Below, piece after piece: positions 16,651 to 23,698 of a stretch of DNA of 33,417 bases. Where the stretch lies: positions 1 to 33,417 of the forward strand of contig CAYRRA010000023.1 of NCBI GenBank assembly GCA_964426355.1, read 5' to 3'. The DNA comes from JAJFTV01 sp964426355 (GTDB taxonomy: Bacteria; Chloroflexota; Anaerolineae; Anaerolineales; Anaerolineaceae). Both the position numbers and the translations under genes were made by a program. The notes beneath the pieces were generated by a model. That model did no database searches. It saw only the letters and a program-made list of their open reading frames with translations, and was not told where the DNA came from. Within the stretch, counting starts at the first letter, position 1, and each line of letters opens with the position of its first letter.

Positions 16651-17595
16651 ATGAAAACCAGCACAATATTAGACTTTCTGAAAAATAACCTCATGTGGGT
16701 GTTGATTGCTCTCAGCACGCTGCTATTGATCCTGCTGCAAATCCTCCTGTACCAGGATGACACCACCCAAATTGCGCAGAACCCGGAACATTCTCCCATC
16801 GTCTATTCCTCACCCACGCCCAATTTCACAACCACCGTGGAACAAATCTACGCAAACGCGAACCTCACCCTGACCGCCATCTACAGCCAGTCTACCCCGC
16901 AAGCCACACCAGCGTTACCCGATTCCCTCAACAGTACCCCCTCCGCCGATGAAACCGCACCAGCCGTCTCAGTAGAAGAAGCGCAATCCAACAACCAACA
17001 GGCTCCGCCTGGCGCAACCCATACGCAGGCAGCAGCAACGCCCGCAAACCTGCCAGCCGCCACCACCCTGCCTACAGCCACCGGTTCCCCCGCCGCCAGC
17101 ACCCAGACCAACCAGCAACCCAGCACACCCACCGAGACTCTGCCGCCATTACCCACTGCTACCAGCGCCGCGTGCAGCTACCAGACCAACGAGGCTTACC
17201 AGACCACTTTGCTGGTGTTGATAAATGAACTACGCGCCGGTTCTGGGTTACCCCAGTTAACCCGTAACGATACCCTTCAAAACGTCGCGTTTGCACACAG
17301 CGAAGATATGGCATGCCGCGATTTTTATGACCATATTGGCTCCAATGGCGCTGATTTTGTGATGCGGTTGCAATCAGCAGGGTTCACTTTTGCCCGGGCA
17401 ACCGAACTGCTCTACGTGGGTCGCGGCGAACTGAACTCGCCACAAAGAGCTTTCCAGGCATGGCTGGATGGACCCTCCAGCTTTCATCAACTCACTTACC
17501 CAGCCTACAACCAGGTGGGAATCGGTTATGTCAACAAAGATGACAGCTCATACGGCGGTTATTTCACCCTTGTCCTGGCTGCTGTTCAACCATAA
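16651..17595 (+). CDS. Membrane-anchored CAP/SCP (PR-1-like, YkwD-type) domain protein
   Basis: A 314-residue protein. A short cytoplasmic N-terminus and one membrane helix (about residues 14-33, LMWVLIALSTLLLILLQILL) anchor it. There is no lipobox or signal cleavage site. Residues ~45-172 are an extracellular linker of Thr, Pro, Ala and Gln. The C-terminal ~135 residues form a CAP domain: LINELRAGSGLPQL at the start, AFAHSEDMAC, YDHIG, ATELLY and a closing GYFTLVLAAV strand. The His/Glu positions of the CAP cavity (His216, His228, Glu252, His279) appear present, and two Cys (175 and 222) could form a disulphide. The role of bacterial CAP proteins is mostly unknown. GTG at 16648 is an equally possible start; an AAGG site sits 7-10 bases upstream. 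Confidence 0.82.
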   Translation: MKTSTILDFLKNNLMWVLIALSTLLLILLQILLYQDDTTQIAQNPEHSPIVYSSPTPNFTTTVEQIYANANLTLTAIYSQSTPQATPALPDSLNSTPSADETAPAVSVEEAQSNNQQAPPGATHTQAAATPANLPAATTLPTATGSPAASTQTNQQPSTPTETLPPLPTATSAACSYQTNEAYQTTLLVLINELRAGSGLPQLTRNDTLQNVAFAHSEDMACRDFYDHIGSNGADFVMRLQSAGFTFARATELLYVGRGELNSPQRAFQAWLDGPSSFHQLTYPAYNQVGIGYVNKDDSSYGGYFTLVLAAVQP

Positions 17596-17762
17596 AAAAA
17601 TGATCTGTGATTGGTGCTTTGGTTGGTGGACATCCGCGATTGGGTTGAAGGGGTCAGGCGTAGTCAGGTGGAAGGCAGAGGGATTGGTCACACGGTGAAT
17701 GGCTTTCATCTTGGACGGTACAAAAATCGAATTTCACGAATCGTACAAGGGCAGTGAAAACA

Positions 17763-17791
17763 CAGGCTGCCCCAAAACATGGGGCAGCCTG
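17763..17791 (-). terminator. Terminator of the peptide ABC operon
   Basis: A 12-bp perfect stem (17763-17774 with 17780-17791) with a five-base loop. Read on the minus strand it is followed by TGTGTTTTCA, a T-rich tail, and it lies about 50 bases after the stop of the last permease gene. On the plus strand there is no T-tract, so it mainly serves the minus-strand operon. Confidence 0.7.
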
Positions 17792-17843
17792 AGAAAATGC
17801 TGATTCTGGTGATGTGCCAGCTTTCGGCTGGTATTAGCAACAC

Positions 17844-18752
17844 CTAACGAGTTGCGGTGCGCGGGTCAAGAGCATCGCGTAAACCATCCCCAAAGATGTT
17901 GGATGCCAGCACAAACAGGGTAATCATTGCCCCAGGGAAGACCATCAACCACCAAGCCTGACGCAGGTAGGGACGACCGTCCGAGAGCATCAGACCCCAT
18001 TCAGGTGTGGGCGGTTGCGCACCTAACCCTAGAAAGCTCAATGTCGATGCCGACAGAATGGACCCGGAAATAGCAAGGCTTGCCATAACGATGACCGGTG
18101 CTATTACATTTGGCAACACATGGGTAAACATGACACGGAGCGGATTGGCGCCTAAAGCACGTGATGCTTGGATATAATCGATGGATTTGATGCTGAGTAC
18201 GCTTCCACGAACAATACGTGAGAAGCTGGGCAAATCCCAGAAGGCGATCGCAAAGATCACCTGGTTCACCCCAGGTCCAAGCATGGAGACCAACCAGATC
18301 GCGAAAATGATTCCCGGGAAAGCCAGGATCAAATCCATGAAACGCATAATTAAGTTATCGAGAAAGCCGCCCACGTAACCCGACAACAAGCCAAGCGGGA
18401 CCCCAATGATCAAACTTAAGATCACCGCCGCAAGACCAATCCACAAGCTGACCTTGCCGCCATACAAGATGCGGGTAAAGACATCGCGACCCATTGCATC
18501 GGTTCCAAACCAGTATTCGCTGTTCGGTGCTGTCAGGCGTGCTTTCGCATTCAGCTTGATTGGGTTAAAAGTTGTCAACTGTTCGGCAAAAATTGCAGTG
18601 AGGATGATGATGATCATCAGAACCAAAGCTGCAATCGCTATGCGGTTATGCCCAAAGCGAGCCATTTGCAGTTGGAATGGGGTTTTTTCCTTTGGCACCC
18701 CAGGGTCTTTATATTCGTTATTCGTATCGGATTCGAGGGTCAACGTAAGCAT
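17844..18752 (-). CDS. Peptide/nickel-type ABC transporter permease, DppC/OppC family
   Basis: A 302-residue inner-membrane permease. An N-terminal OppC_N-like segment (RFGHNRIAIAALVLMIIIIL) is followed by a periplasmic stretch containing WFGTDAMGRDVFTRILYGG, a signature of DppC/OppC proteins. Five or so further helices follow, then the LGLGAQPPTPEWGLML loop that contacts the ATPase. The first ATG at 18752 lies inside the 3' end of the upstream permease gene (35-base overlap), and the true start could be slightly further in; the domain begins around residue 25. No ATP-binding subunit follows before the terminator at 17763-17791. Confidence 0.92.
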   Translation of the reverse strand: MLTLTLESDTNNEYKDPGVPKEKTPFQLQMARFGHNRIAIAALVLMIIIILTAIFAEQLTTFNPIKLNAKARLTAPNSEYWFGTDAMGRDVFTRILYGGKVSLWIGLAAVILSLIIGVPLGLLSGYVGGFLDNLIMRFMDLILAFPGIIFAIWLVSMLGPGVNQVIFAIAFWDLPSFSRIVRGSVLSIKSIDYIQASRALGANPLRVMFTHVLPNVIAPVIVMASLAISGSILSASTLSFLGLGAQPPTPEWGLMLSDGRPYLRQAWWLMVFPGAMITLFVLASNIFGDGLRDALDPRTATR

Positions 18753-19644
18753 ACATCACATCCACAATAATATTTACACCAAGATAGGTGAAAGCCGTAA
18801 ACAGAATGGTTCCTTGAATCACCGGGTAATCGCGGTTGTTGATGGCGTTGATGATTAATGTACCCATTCCTGGTAAACCAAAGATGTTCTCGGTCACCAC
18901 AGCACCACCCAGCAAGCCGCCAATCTGGAAACCAGCAACAGTGATAATAGGTACCAATGCGTTCCGCATTGCATGTTTCAAAACAACGCCTAATTCTCTT
19001 AGACCTTTGGCACGAGCAGTTCTGATATATTCTGAGTTAAGAACCTCCAGCATGGAAGAACGAACCAGCCTGGCAAGTGTAGAAGCAGAGCCCATTGAAA
19101 GTGTGATGGCAGGCAAAATCCATCCAGTCGATGTCTTCATATTGCCTTGCACGGGCAAAATATCCAACCAGACTGCAAAAATTAATATCAGCATCAGCCC
19201 CAGCCAGAAAGTAGGCAGTGAAGCAAAAGAGACCGAGACCACGCGGGTGAGGTTATCCAGCCATGTATCGTGAAAATACGAGGTAATCACACCTACCGTG
19301 ATACCCAGTGTAATGGACAAAATAAAACAATAGAGTGTCAGGCGGATTGTGACTGGATAAGCAGCGACCACACGATCGGTGACAGAAAGCCCGGTAAAGA
19401 TGGAAATACCCAAATCGCCTTTCAGGGCATTCTTCAAGAAAATGAAAAACTGAGTGTAGAGCGGTTTATCCAATCCCTGGTTACGCCGGAGAGCCTCAAC
19501 CGTTTCAGGGGAAGCAAAATCTCCTGCTAAAGTTTGAATCGGATCCCCAGGAACGATGGTCCGCAACATCAAGAAGACCACACCTACCAGCACCACAGCC
19601 AGGATGATTGTCGTAAACAACCGGCGGATAATAAAGTTTAGCAT
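18718..19644 (-). CDS. Peptide/nickel-type ABC transporter permease, DppB/OppB family
   Basis: A 308-residue permease partner of the following gene. The N-terminus MLNFIIRRLFTTIILAVV and the TIVPGDPIQTLAGD loop are typical of DppB/OppB. The coupling loop VVTENIFGLPGMGTL near residue 255 is the conserved EAA-like segment. Six helices are predicted. It begins 74 bases after the binding-protein stop and is separated from it by the hairpin at 19678-19703. The ribosome binding site before ATG 19644 is weak, which fits lower expression of permease than of binding protein. Confidence 0.93.
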   Translation of the reverse strand: MLNFIIRRLFTTIILAVVLVGVVFLMLRTIVPGDPIQTLAGDFASPETVEALRRNQGLDKPLYTQFFIFLKNALKGDLGISIFTGLSVTDRVVAAYPVTIRLTLYCFILSITLGITVGVITSYFHDTWLDNLTRVVSVSFASLPTFWLGLMLILIFAVWLDILPVQGNMKTSTGWILPAITLSMGSASTLARLVRSSMLEVLNSEYIRTARAKGLRELGVVLKHAMRNALVPIITVAGFQIGGLLGGAVVTENIFGLPGMGTLIINAINNRDYPVIQGTILFTAFTYLGVNIIVDVMYAYVDPRIRYE

Positions 19645-19677
19645 ATTTATTTAACCAAAAAAAGATTGCAAAAGAAG

Positions 19678-19703
19678 GGGTAGAGGTGTTGCCACCTCTA
19701 CCC
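19678..19703 (-). terminator. Intercistronic hairpin (attenuator) between binding-protein and permease genes
   Basis: An 11-bp perfect stem (19678-19688 with 19693-19703) with a four-base loop. On the minus strand it is followed by CTTCTTTTGCAATCTTTTTTT. It lies 15 bases after the binding-protein stop. Partial termination or mRNA stabilisation here is a common way to make more binding protein than permease. Confidence 0.65.
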
Positions 19704-19718
19704 TATCAATGGTATTTC

Positions 19719-21440
19719 TTATTTAACGGGGTACCAGTCGGTCCAGTTACAGCCACCTTGAATGGTGAATGCGTTGCAGTCAATTAAGTCTGAACGGTAA
19801 CCATAGTAGTACATGGGGCTGAGCAACGGAACATGGAAGCGATGATCGATCAGGTATGTGCTGATTTCATCGGTTGCCTGCTGGCGGAGCACCGGATCTA
19901 ACTGCTGATCCTGGGCGTCGAGCAAGCTATCCAGGTAAGGATCGTTCACGTGGTTGCGATTGGAAGCACCGATACGTGAAGAGCGGAAGATGTAGGTGGT
20001 GATGTCGGGGGTAGTCATTGCGTAACCCCAGTAAATCATCTGGTGTGAACCTTCAGCAGTCTTCTGGCGCATCAGGGTATTATCCACAGTCATGATGTGG
20101 GTTTCGATACCGATGTTAGCAAGTTGTGCCTGCAGAGTTTCAGCCATACGCTGGTTGGTGGGATCTGCAGGGGTCATCAGTTCATAGGACATCTTCTTGC
20201 CATTGGGTTCTTCGCGAACGCCATCGCCATTGCTGTCGACGAAGCCGAGTTCATCGAGCATTGCCATAGCTTTTTCGGGGTCATCGCTGGTCAGTTTACC
20301 GTATTCTTCCATCTCGGGGTTCCAACCAATGTTACCCTTGCCCAGGGGCTGGTACAGCTCAATACCTTTGCCTTCAAAGGCAATCAGGTTCAGTTCTTCA
20401 CGGTCAACCGCGTAAGCAATTGCCTGGCGGACACCTTCTTCAGTGAAAGGATAGTACTGGTTGTTCATGCCGAGGTACTGGGTGTTGGTGCCTTCAGCTT
20501 CAACAATGGTGATGTTGGGGTTCGATTTAGCCTGTTCCAGGAACTGCGCAGGAATGGGTGCCCAATGAATCTCACCGGTTTCCAAAGCGGCATACATCAC
20601 GGCATCATCACTGATGTACTTGAGCTCAAGTTCCTCAAAATTGACGGGGCCCTCGTTGGAGGCAAATGGGTTGCCGTAGGTGTAGAGGTCGTTGCGAGAG
20701 TAGACAATGTTGACATCGGGGGTGATGGATTCAACCTTCCACGGACCTGCGGAGGTCAGTACATTGGCGTATTCCTGCTGACCTAATGTTTCATACGCGG
20801 TGGGGCTGGCAATTTCTTTGCCTGCCAGTTCGTCCATGAACATCGCCCACGGAGCAAGCAGGTTGACCTTGAAGGTGTACTCGTCGATGAGTTCAACATC
20901 GGAAACGAATTCGCGCATGGTGCCGCCGCCCGGGGATGCCAGTTCAGGATCCAGGTATTTGTCGAAGTTCCACTTGATCGCTTCAGCGTTGATCGGCGTG
21001 CCATCAGTGAAGGTCAAACCTTCTTTGAGGGTAACAGTGACGCTCAGCGCATCTTCAGCGAACTCCCAGCTTTCAGCCAGAATACCGCCGAAATCCTTCA
21101 AATCCAAAGAGTAATCCCACAGAACTGCAAACACAGCATAAGTGGGGTTGGCGTGCCAGGCATTGGTGAAGGGATCCAGCGAGGTATAACCACCGGTTTC
21201 AACCAGCACCAGGCGGGTCACGCCAGCAGCTTCTGCAGCAGGGGCTTCTTCAGCGGGAGCTTCTTCAGCAGGGGCTTCTTCTTCGGCTGGTGCAGCTTCT
21301 TCTTCGGCTGGTGCAGCTTGCTCAGCTGGTTTCTGAGTAGCGGGGGCGGCTGGGGCTTCGGTGGCTGCAGGTGTGCAGGCAGTGAATAACATGCTGCCAA
21401 TTACCATTAAGCCAAACAGAACAAACAAAACTTTCTTCAT
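19719..21440 (-). CDS. Extracellular peptide-binding lipoprotein of ABC transporter (SBP_bac_5 family)
   Basis: A 573-residue solute-binding protein that would deliver peptides (or a similar solute) to the two permeases encoded downstream. A lipoprotein signal peptide ends in the lipobox LFTAC with Cys22 as the lipidated residue. An Ala/Pro/Glu-rich linker with tandem PAEE-type repeats follows (about residues 24-72). The mature binding domain starts with a LDPFTNAWHANPT stretch and contains DTPI-like family elements such as GLTFTDGTPINAEAIKWNFD and IAYAVDREELN. The gene starts at ATG 21440 with AAGGAG 9 bases upstream. An ATTGTA (minus-strand TACAAT) at 21471-21476 could be the -10 box. Operon order is binding protein, DppB-like, DppC-like. 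The exact substrate cannot be read from sequence. Confidence 0.92.
   Translation of the reverse strand: MKKVLFVLFGLMVIGSMLFTACTPAATEAPAAPATQKPAEQAAPAEEEAAPAEEEAPAEEAPAEEAPAAEAAGVTRLVLVETGGYTSLDPFTNAWHANPTYAVFAVLWDYSLDLKDFGGILAESWEFAEDALSVTVTLKEGLTFTDGTPINAEAIKWNFDKYLDPELASPGGGTMREFVSDVELIDEYTFKVNLLAPWAMFMDELAGKEIASPTAYETLGQQEYANVLTSAGPWKVESITPDVNIVYSRNDLYTYGNPFASNEGPVNFEELELKYISDDAVMYAALETGEIHWAPIPAQFLEQAKSNPNITIVEAEGTNTQYLGMNNQYYPFTEEGVRQAIAYAVDREELNLIAFEGKGIELYQPLGKGNIGWNPEMEEYGKLTSDDPEKAMAMLDELGFVDSNGDGVREEPNGKKMSYELMTPADPTNQRMAETLQAQLANIGIETHIMTVDNTLMRQKTAEGSHQMIYWGYAMTTPDITTYIFRSSRIGASNRNHVNDPYLDSLLDAQDQQLDPVLRQQATDEISTYLIDHRFHVPLLSPMYYYGYRSDLIDCNAFTIQGGCNWTDWYPVK
21233..21345. repeat. 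Low-complexity repeat encoding the Ala-Pro-Glu linker
   Basis: Near-identical 9-12 base units (variants of GCTTCTTCAGCGGG/GGGGCTTCTTC on the plus strand) repeat through this part of the binding-protein gene and encode PAEEA units. They create spurious Gly/Phe/Ser-rich ORFs on the opposite strand. Copy number is likely to vary among strains. Confidence 0.6.
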
Positions 21441-21551
21441 TTTTCATTCTCCTTGTGATAGTTATGAATGATTGTAAACAGTGTACTTGCGATCAATAAC
21501 ATCTCTTTTCAATTTTGCCTGACCACCTCCTTCTAAGAATCTCATAAGTTG

Positions 21552-22463
21552 TTAAGACTGAAACGCTTTATAGGCAAGCAAAGCGATTTCACCCATTGCG
21601 TTCTCAACCTCGAAAGTTGCCTGCCGTACCAATGCTGGGTCTTCCGGTGGTTGCCAGATGACAAACTCCGTTAAAACCACATGTGAGTGGTCATTCACGT
21701 AGATGATGCCGGCATCGTTTCGCACAGGACCAATTGTTCCAGTTTTATGCGCCACCATCGTGCCAGCCGGCAAAAAGCGGGGGATACGATCGTTAAGCTG
21801 CTGGTGCAACAAGATATCCAGCGCAAAATCACTCCATTTTCGATCAGGCGTCTTTCCCTCATAAATCAATTTCAGCAAACGAGTCATATCACGCGGGGTG
21901 GCAACATCATTCTCTGGACCGGCAGCCACAATTCTCTTTGCCCCTTCCATCGGTCCCCGTTCTTCCTCTTCCCGAGCCAATCTGTACAGCTCTTGGATCG
22001 GCTTGTTGGGGTTGGTATCGGGCATAATCTCTGCAAACAACTCACGCACAGTCATTGGGAGATGGATATGTTCCAAGCCTAACTGGCGCATGCGATTGAC
22101 CACCGCATCTTTACCCATCCGATTGAGGAGGATATCTGTGGCGGTATTATCCGAGATGATGATCATCATCATGATCAAATCTTTTACCGTCGGCGTCAGA
22201 CCCTCTTCAAAGAAGACCAGGACTCCGCTGGGGAAATTTTTATCAGCGTTCTTCAATGTCCAACGGTCATCCGGGCGGATTTGTCCCTCGCCAAAGCGAA
22301 AACAGACTTCAGCCAGGACGGGAATCTTAAAAACACTCGCCATCGGAAAATAATCATCTGCGTTGATAAATATTTCTGTTCCACTCTCGATATGGTGTAA
22401 TGCAATACCAAACTTAGCCCCGCTTTTTGTTATTACCGATTGGATTTGATTTTCCAGGTTCAC
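21552..22463 (-). CDS. Class A beta-lactamase-like serine hydrolase without signal peptide
   Basis: A 303-residue protein of the serine beta-lactamase/DD-peptidase superfamily. The three active-site elements are in order: SxxK (Ser43-Val-Phe-Lys46), SDN (104-106) and KTG (240-242, in HKTGTIG). The fold length is right for class A. I see no export signal, because the protein begins MNLENQIQSVI directly before the first strand. I also see no ExxLN omega-loop motif carrying the deacylating glutamate; that region reads PNKPIQELYRLAREEEERG. It may therefore act on a different ester or amide rather than on antibiotics. The start is GTG at 22463 with an AAAGGA site ~5 bases upstream. It lies 111 bp upstream of the binding-protein gene on the same strand. 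Confidence 0.8.
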   Translation of the reverse strand: MNLENQIQSVITKSGAKFGIALHHIESGTEIFINADDYFPMASVFKIPVLAEVCFRFGEGQIRPDDRWTLKNADKNFPSGVLVFFEEGLTPTVKDLIMMMIIISDNTATDILLNRMGKDAVVNRMRQLGLEHIHLPMTVRELFAEIMPDTNPNKPIQELYRLAREEEERGPMEGAKRIVAAGPENDVATPRDMTRLLKLIYEGKTPDRKWSDFALDILLHQQLNDRIPRFLPAGTMVAHKTGTIGPVRNDAGIIYVNDHSHVVLTEFVIWQPPEDPALVRQATFEVENAMGEIALLAYKAFQS

Positions 22464-22812
22464 AAAGATCCTTTCCTTTCCGATCCAGCTTCATGAAGAA
22501 TTATATTTCTTACTTCACCCGATAAACCCCCTTTTTGAAAACGATTTCTTTTTCTAACAAACATCCATAATTTACCATTAAATTTTTGTATTGTCCACCA
22601 ATTGATAATCCTGTTTCAGCAAAGCGCTTTTTACTGATTTTTGATTCTATGTCATACTCGCCTGAAAGAGTAATTTGTGATCATAATTGGTAATAACAGG
22701 ATTGTACCAATTTTTCCCTTCACCGTCAATTATTCCAACGCCTGGCGCTCACAAGATACAGGTCAACGAAATTGGGGATTTAATAGTAAAGTAAGTGTTT
22801 ACCCCAACATCC

Positions 22813-22855
22813 AACCAAAGAGACTGTCATAAAAGGCAGCCTCTTTGGTTATTTT
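22813..22855 (+). terminator. Orphan intrinsic terminator-like hairpin
   Basis: A 10-bp outer stem (22813-22822 with 22841-22850) and a 5-bp inner stem (22824-22828 with 22835-22839, one G-T pair) separated by a single A/C mismatch, with a six-base loop. It is followed by ATTTTCTTTC. No plus-strand gene precedes it for at least 350 bases, so it may end a small RNA or be left from a lost gene or mobile element. Confidence 0.55.
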
Positions 22856-22894
22856 CTTTCAAGAGGTGTTTGTCGCGGTGCCAGGGCTCAGGAC

Positions 22895-23275
22895 AGAGCG
22901 CTTCGATTGTATACCAGCAAAGTCTGCCAGAAAGAAGGGATAGTAATCTCTCACTGCGAGATGACCATGAGGGCGTACCGTCATACCAACCGATGCAAAA
23001 TATCCGCTCGTGTGTTTGTACGCGTGCGCGCAGCGAGTTTACCTGCTTGGCAAAGGCAATGATGATCCTTCACTGCGTTCAGGAAAACAAACCAGGGAGC
23101 ATCTTCCTGGTTGTTCCTTACTCAACGCTGGCAACACGATTCATCCTGTCATCTTGCGATAGGAAGTACCCCTCCTGACGCATGAAGTACGCGAACGTCT
23201 TCTGATGAACAGATGCCCTGCACGGCGATATATCTGGGGATTCCTCGCATTAATCCCTGGCAATCTCATCTTATT
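22895..23275. repeat. Degenerate interspersed-repeat-like sequence
   Basis: Fragments such as AGTAATCTCTCACTGCGAGATGACC (22950 area), CCTTCACTGCGTTCAGG (23070 area), CCTGTCATCTTGCGATAGGAAG (23145 area) and GGGGATTCCTCGCA (23240 area) resemble the GTCATTGCGAGG...GCAATCTC dispersed repeats that are widespread in Chloroflexota and other environmental bacteria. The copies are decayed and no full unit is seen. Recognition is by memory of the motif, not by a search. Confidence 0.4.
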
Positions 23276-23698
23276 TGGGATGATAAATCTGGCGTATAGT
23301 TTTGCTGATCGATCCACATAAACCGTTACAAACAGGATAGGTTGTTCAATGTTGGATATACCTGTTACTTAAGGGTGATTCTGAGGTGAATACAGGATGA
23401 CTTTGCCAGGTTTTACGTCTTTTTACCTTGACCTGCTTTCTGAATAACTTACAATGTATGTTGTGTTGCTCAATGGGTTGACATCTCACTTCTGGATGAC
23501 CGTTCAGTTGGTATTTTTTCTGAATTCTGCTTTCGTTTTTCTTTGCCATTCTGGCAGTTTTCATCGAACGCAACAACTCTCGCCAACCAACATCAAACAA
23601 GGGTTCAACGCGCCACAATCGGATTTTTGTTAGCGCTGTGGCGTTGACCAACAAGCACGTTACCATTCCAACATATTCATTGAAGAGGAGTACCAAAC

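Larger units (their letters stand above)
22464..23698. other. 1.2-kb region without a convincing gene
   Basis: It separates the hydrolase gene from the divergent flavoprotein gene. The left part (22464-22800) is AT-rich and probably promoter DNA. The hairpin at 22813-22855 and the repeat-like stretch 22895-23275 are listed separately. A 127-codon plus-strand frame (22795-23178) has a composition rich in Cys, Arg and Ser and starts inside the hairpin, so it is not accepted as a gene; nor is the minus-strand frame at 23346-23738. Confidence 0.6.

Noticed and set aside
20097..20786. Plus-strand 229-codon frame
   Set aside because: It lies fully antisense to the well-supported binding-lipoprotein gene, whose domain, signal peptide and ribosome binding site are clear; the frame is a codon-bias shadow.
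22600..22715. Imperfect inverted repeat with AATCCTGTT / AACAGGATT arms about 80 bases apart
   Set aside because: Only about ten bases match in AT-rich DNA, so chance is sufficient and no transposase or target duplication is seen.
22795..23178. Plus-strand 127-codon frame in the 1.2-kb gap
   Set aside because: It starts within the orphan hairpin, is rich in Cys, Arg and Ser and runs through the repeat-like stretch.
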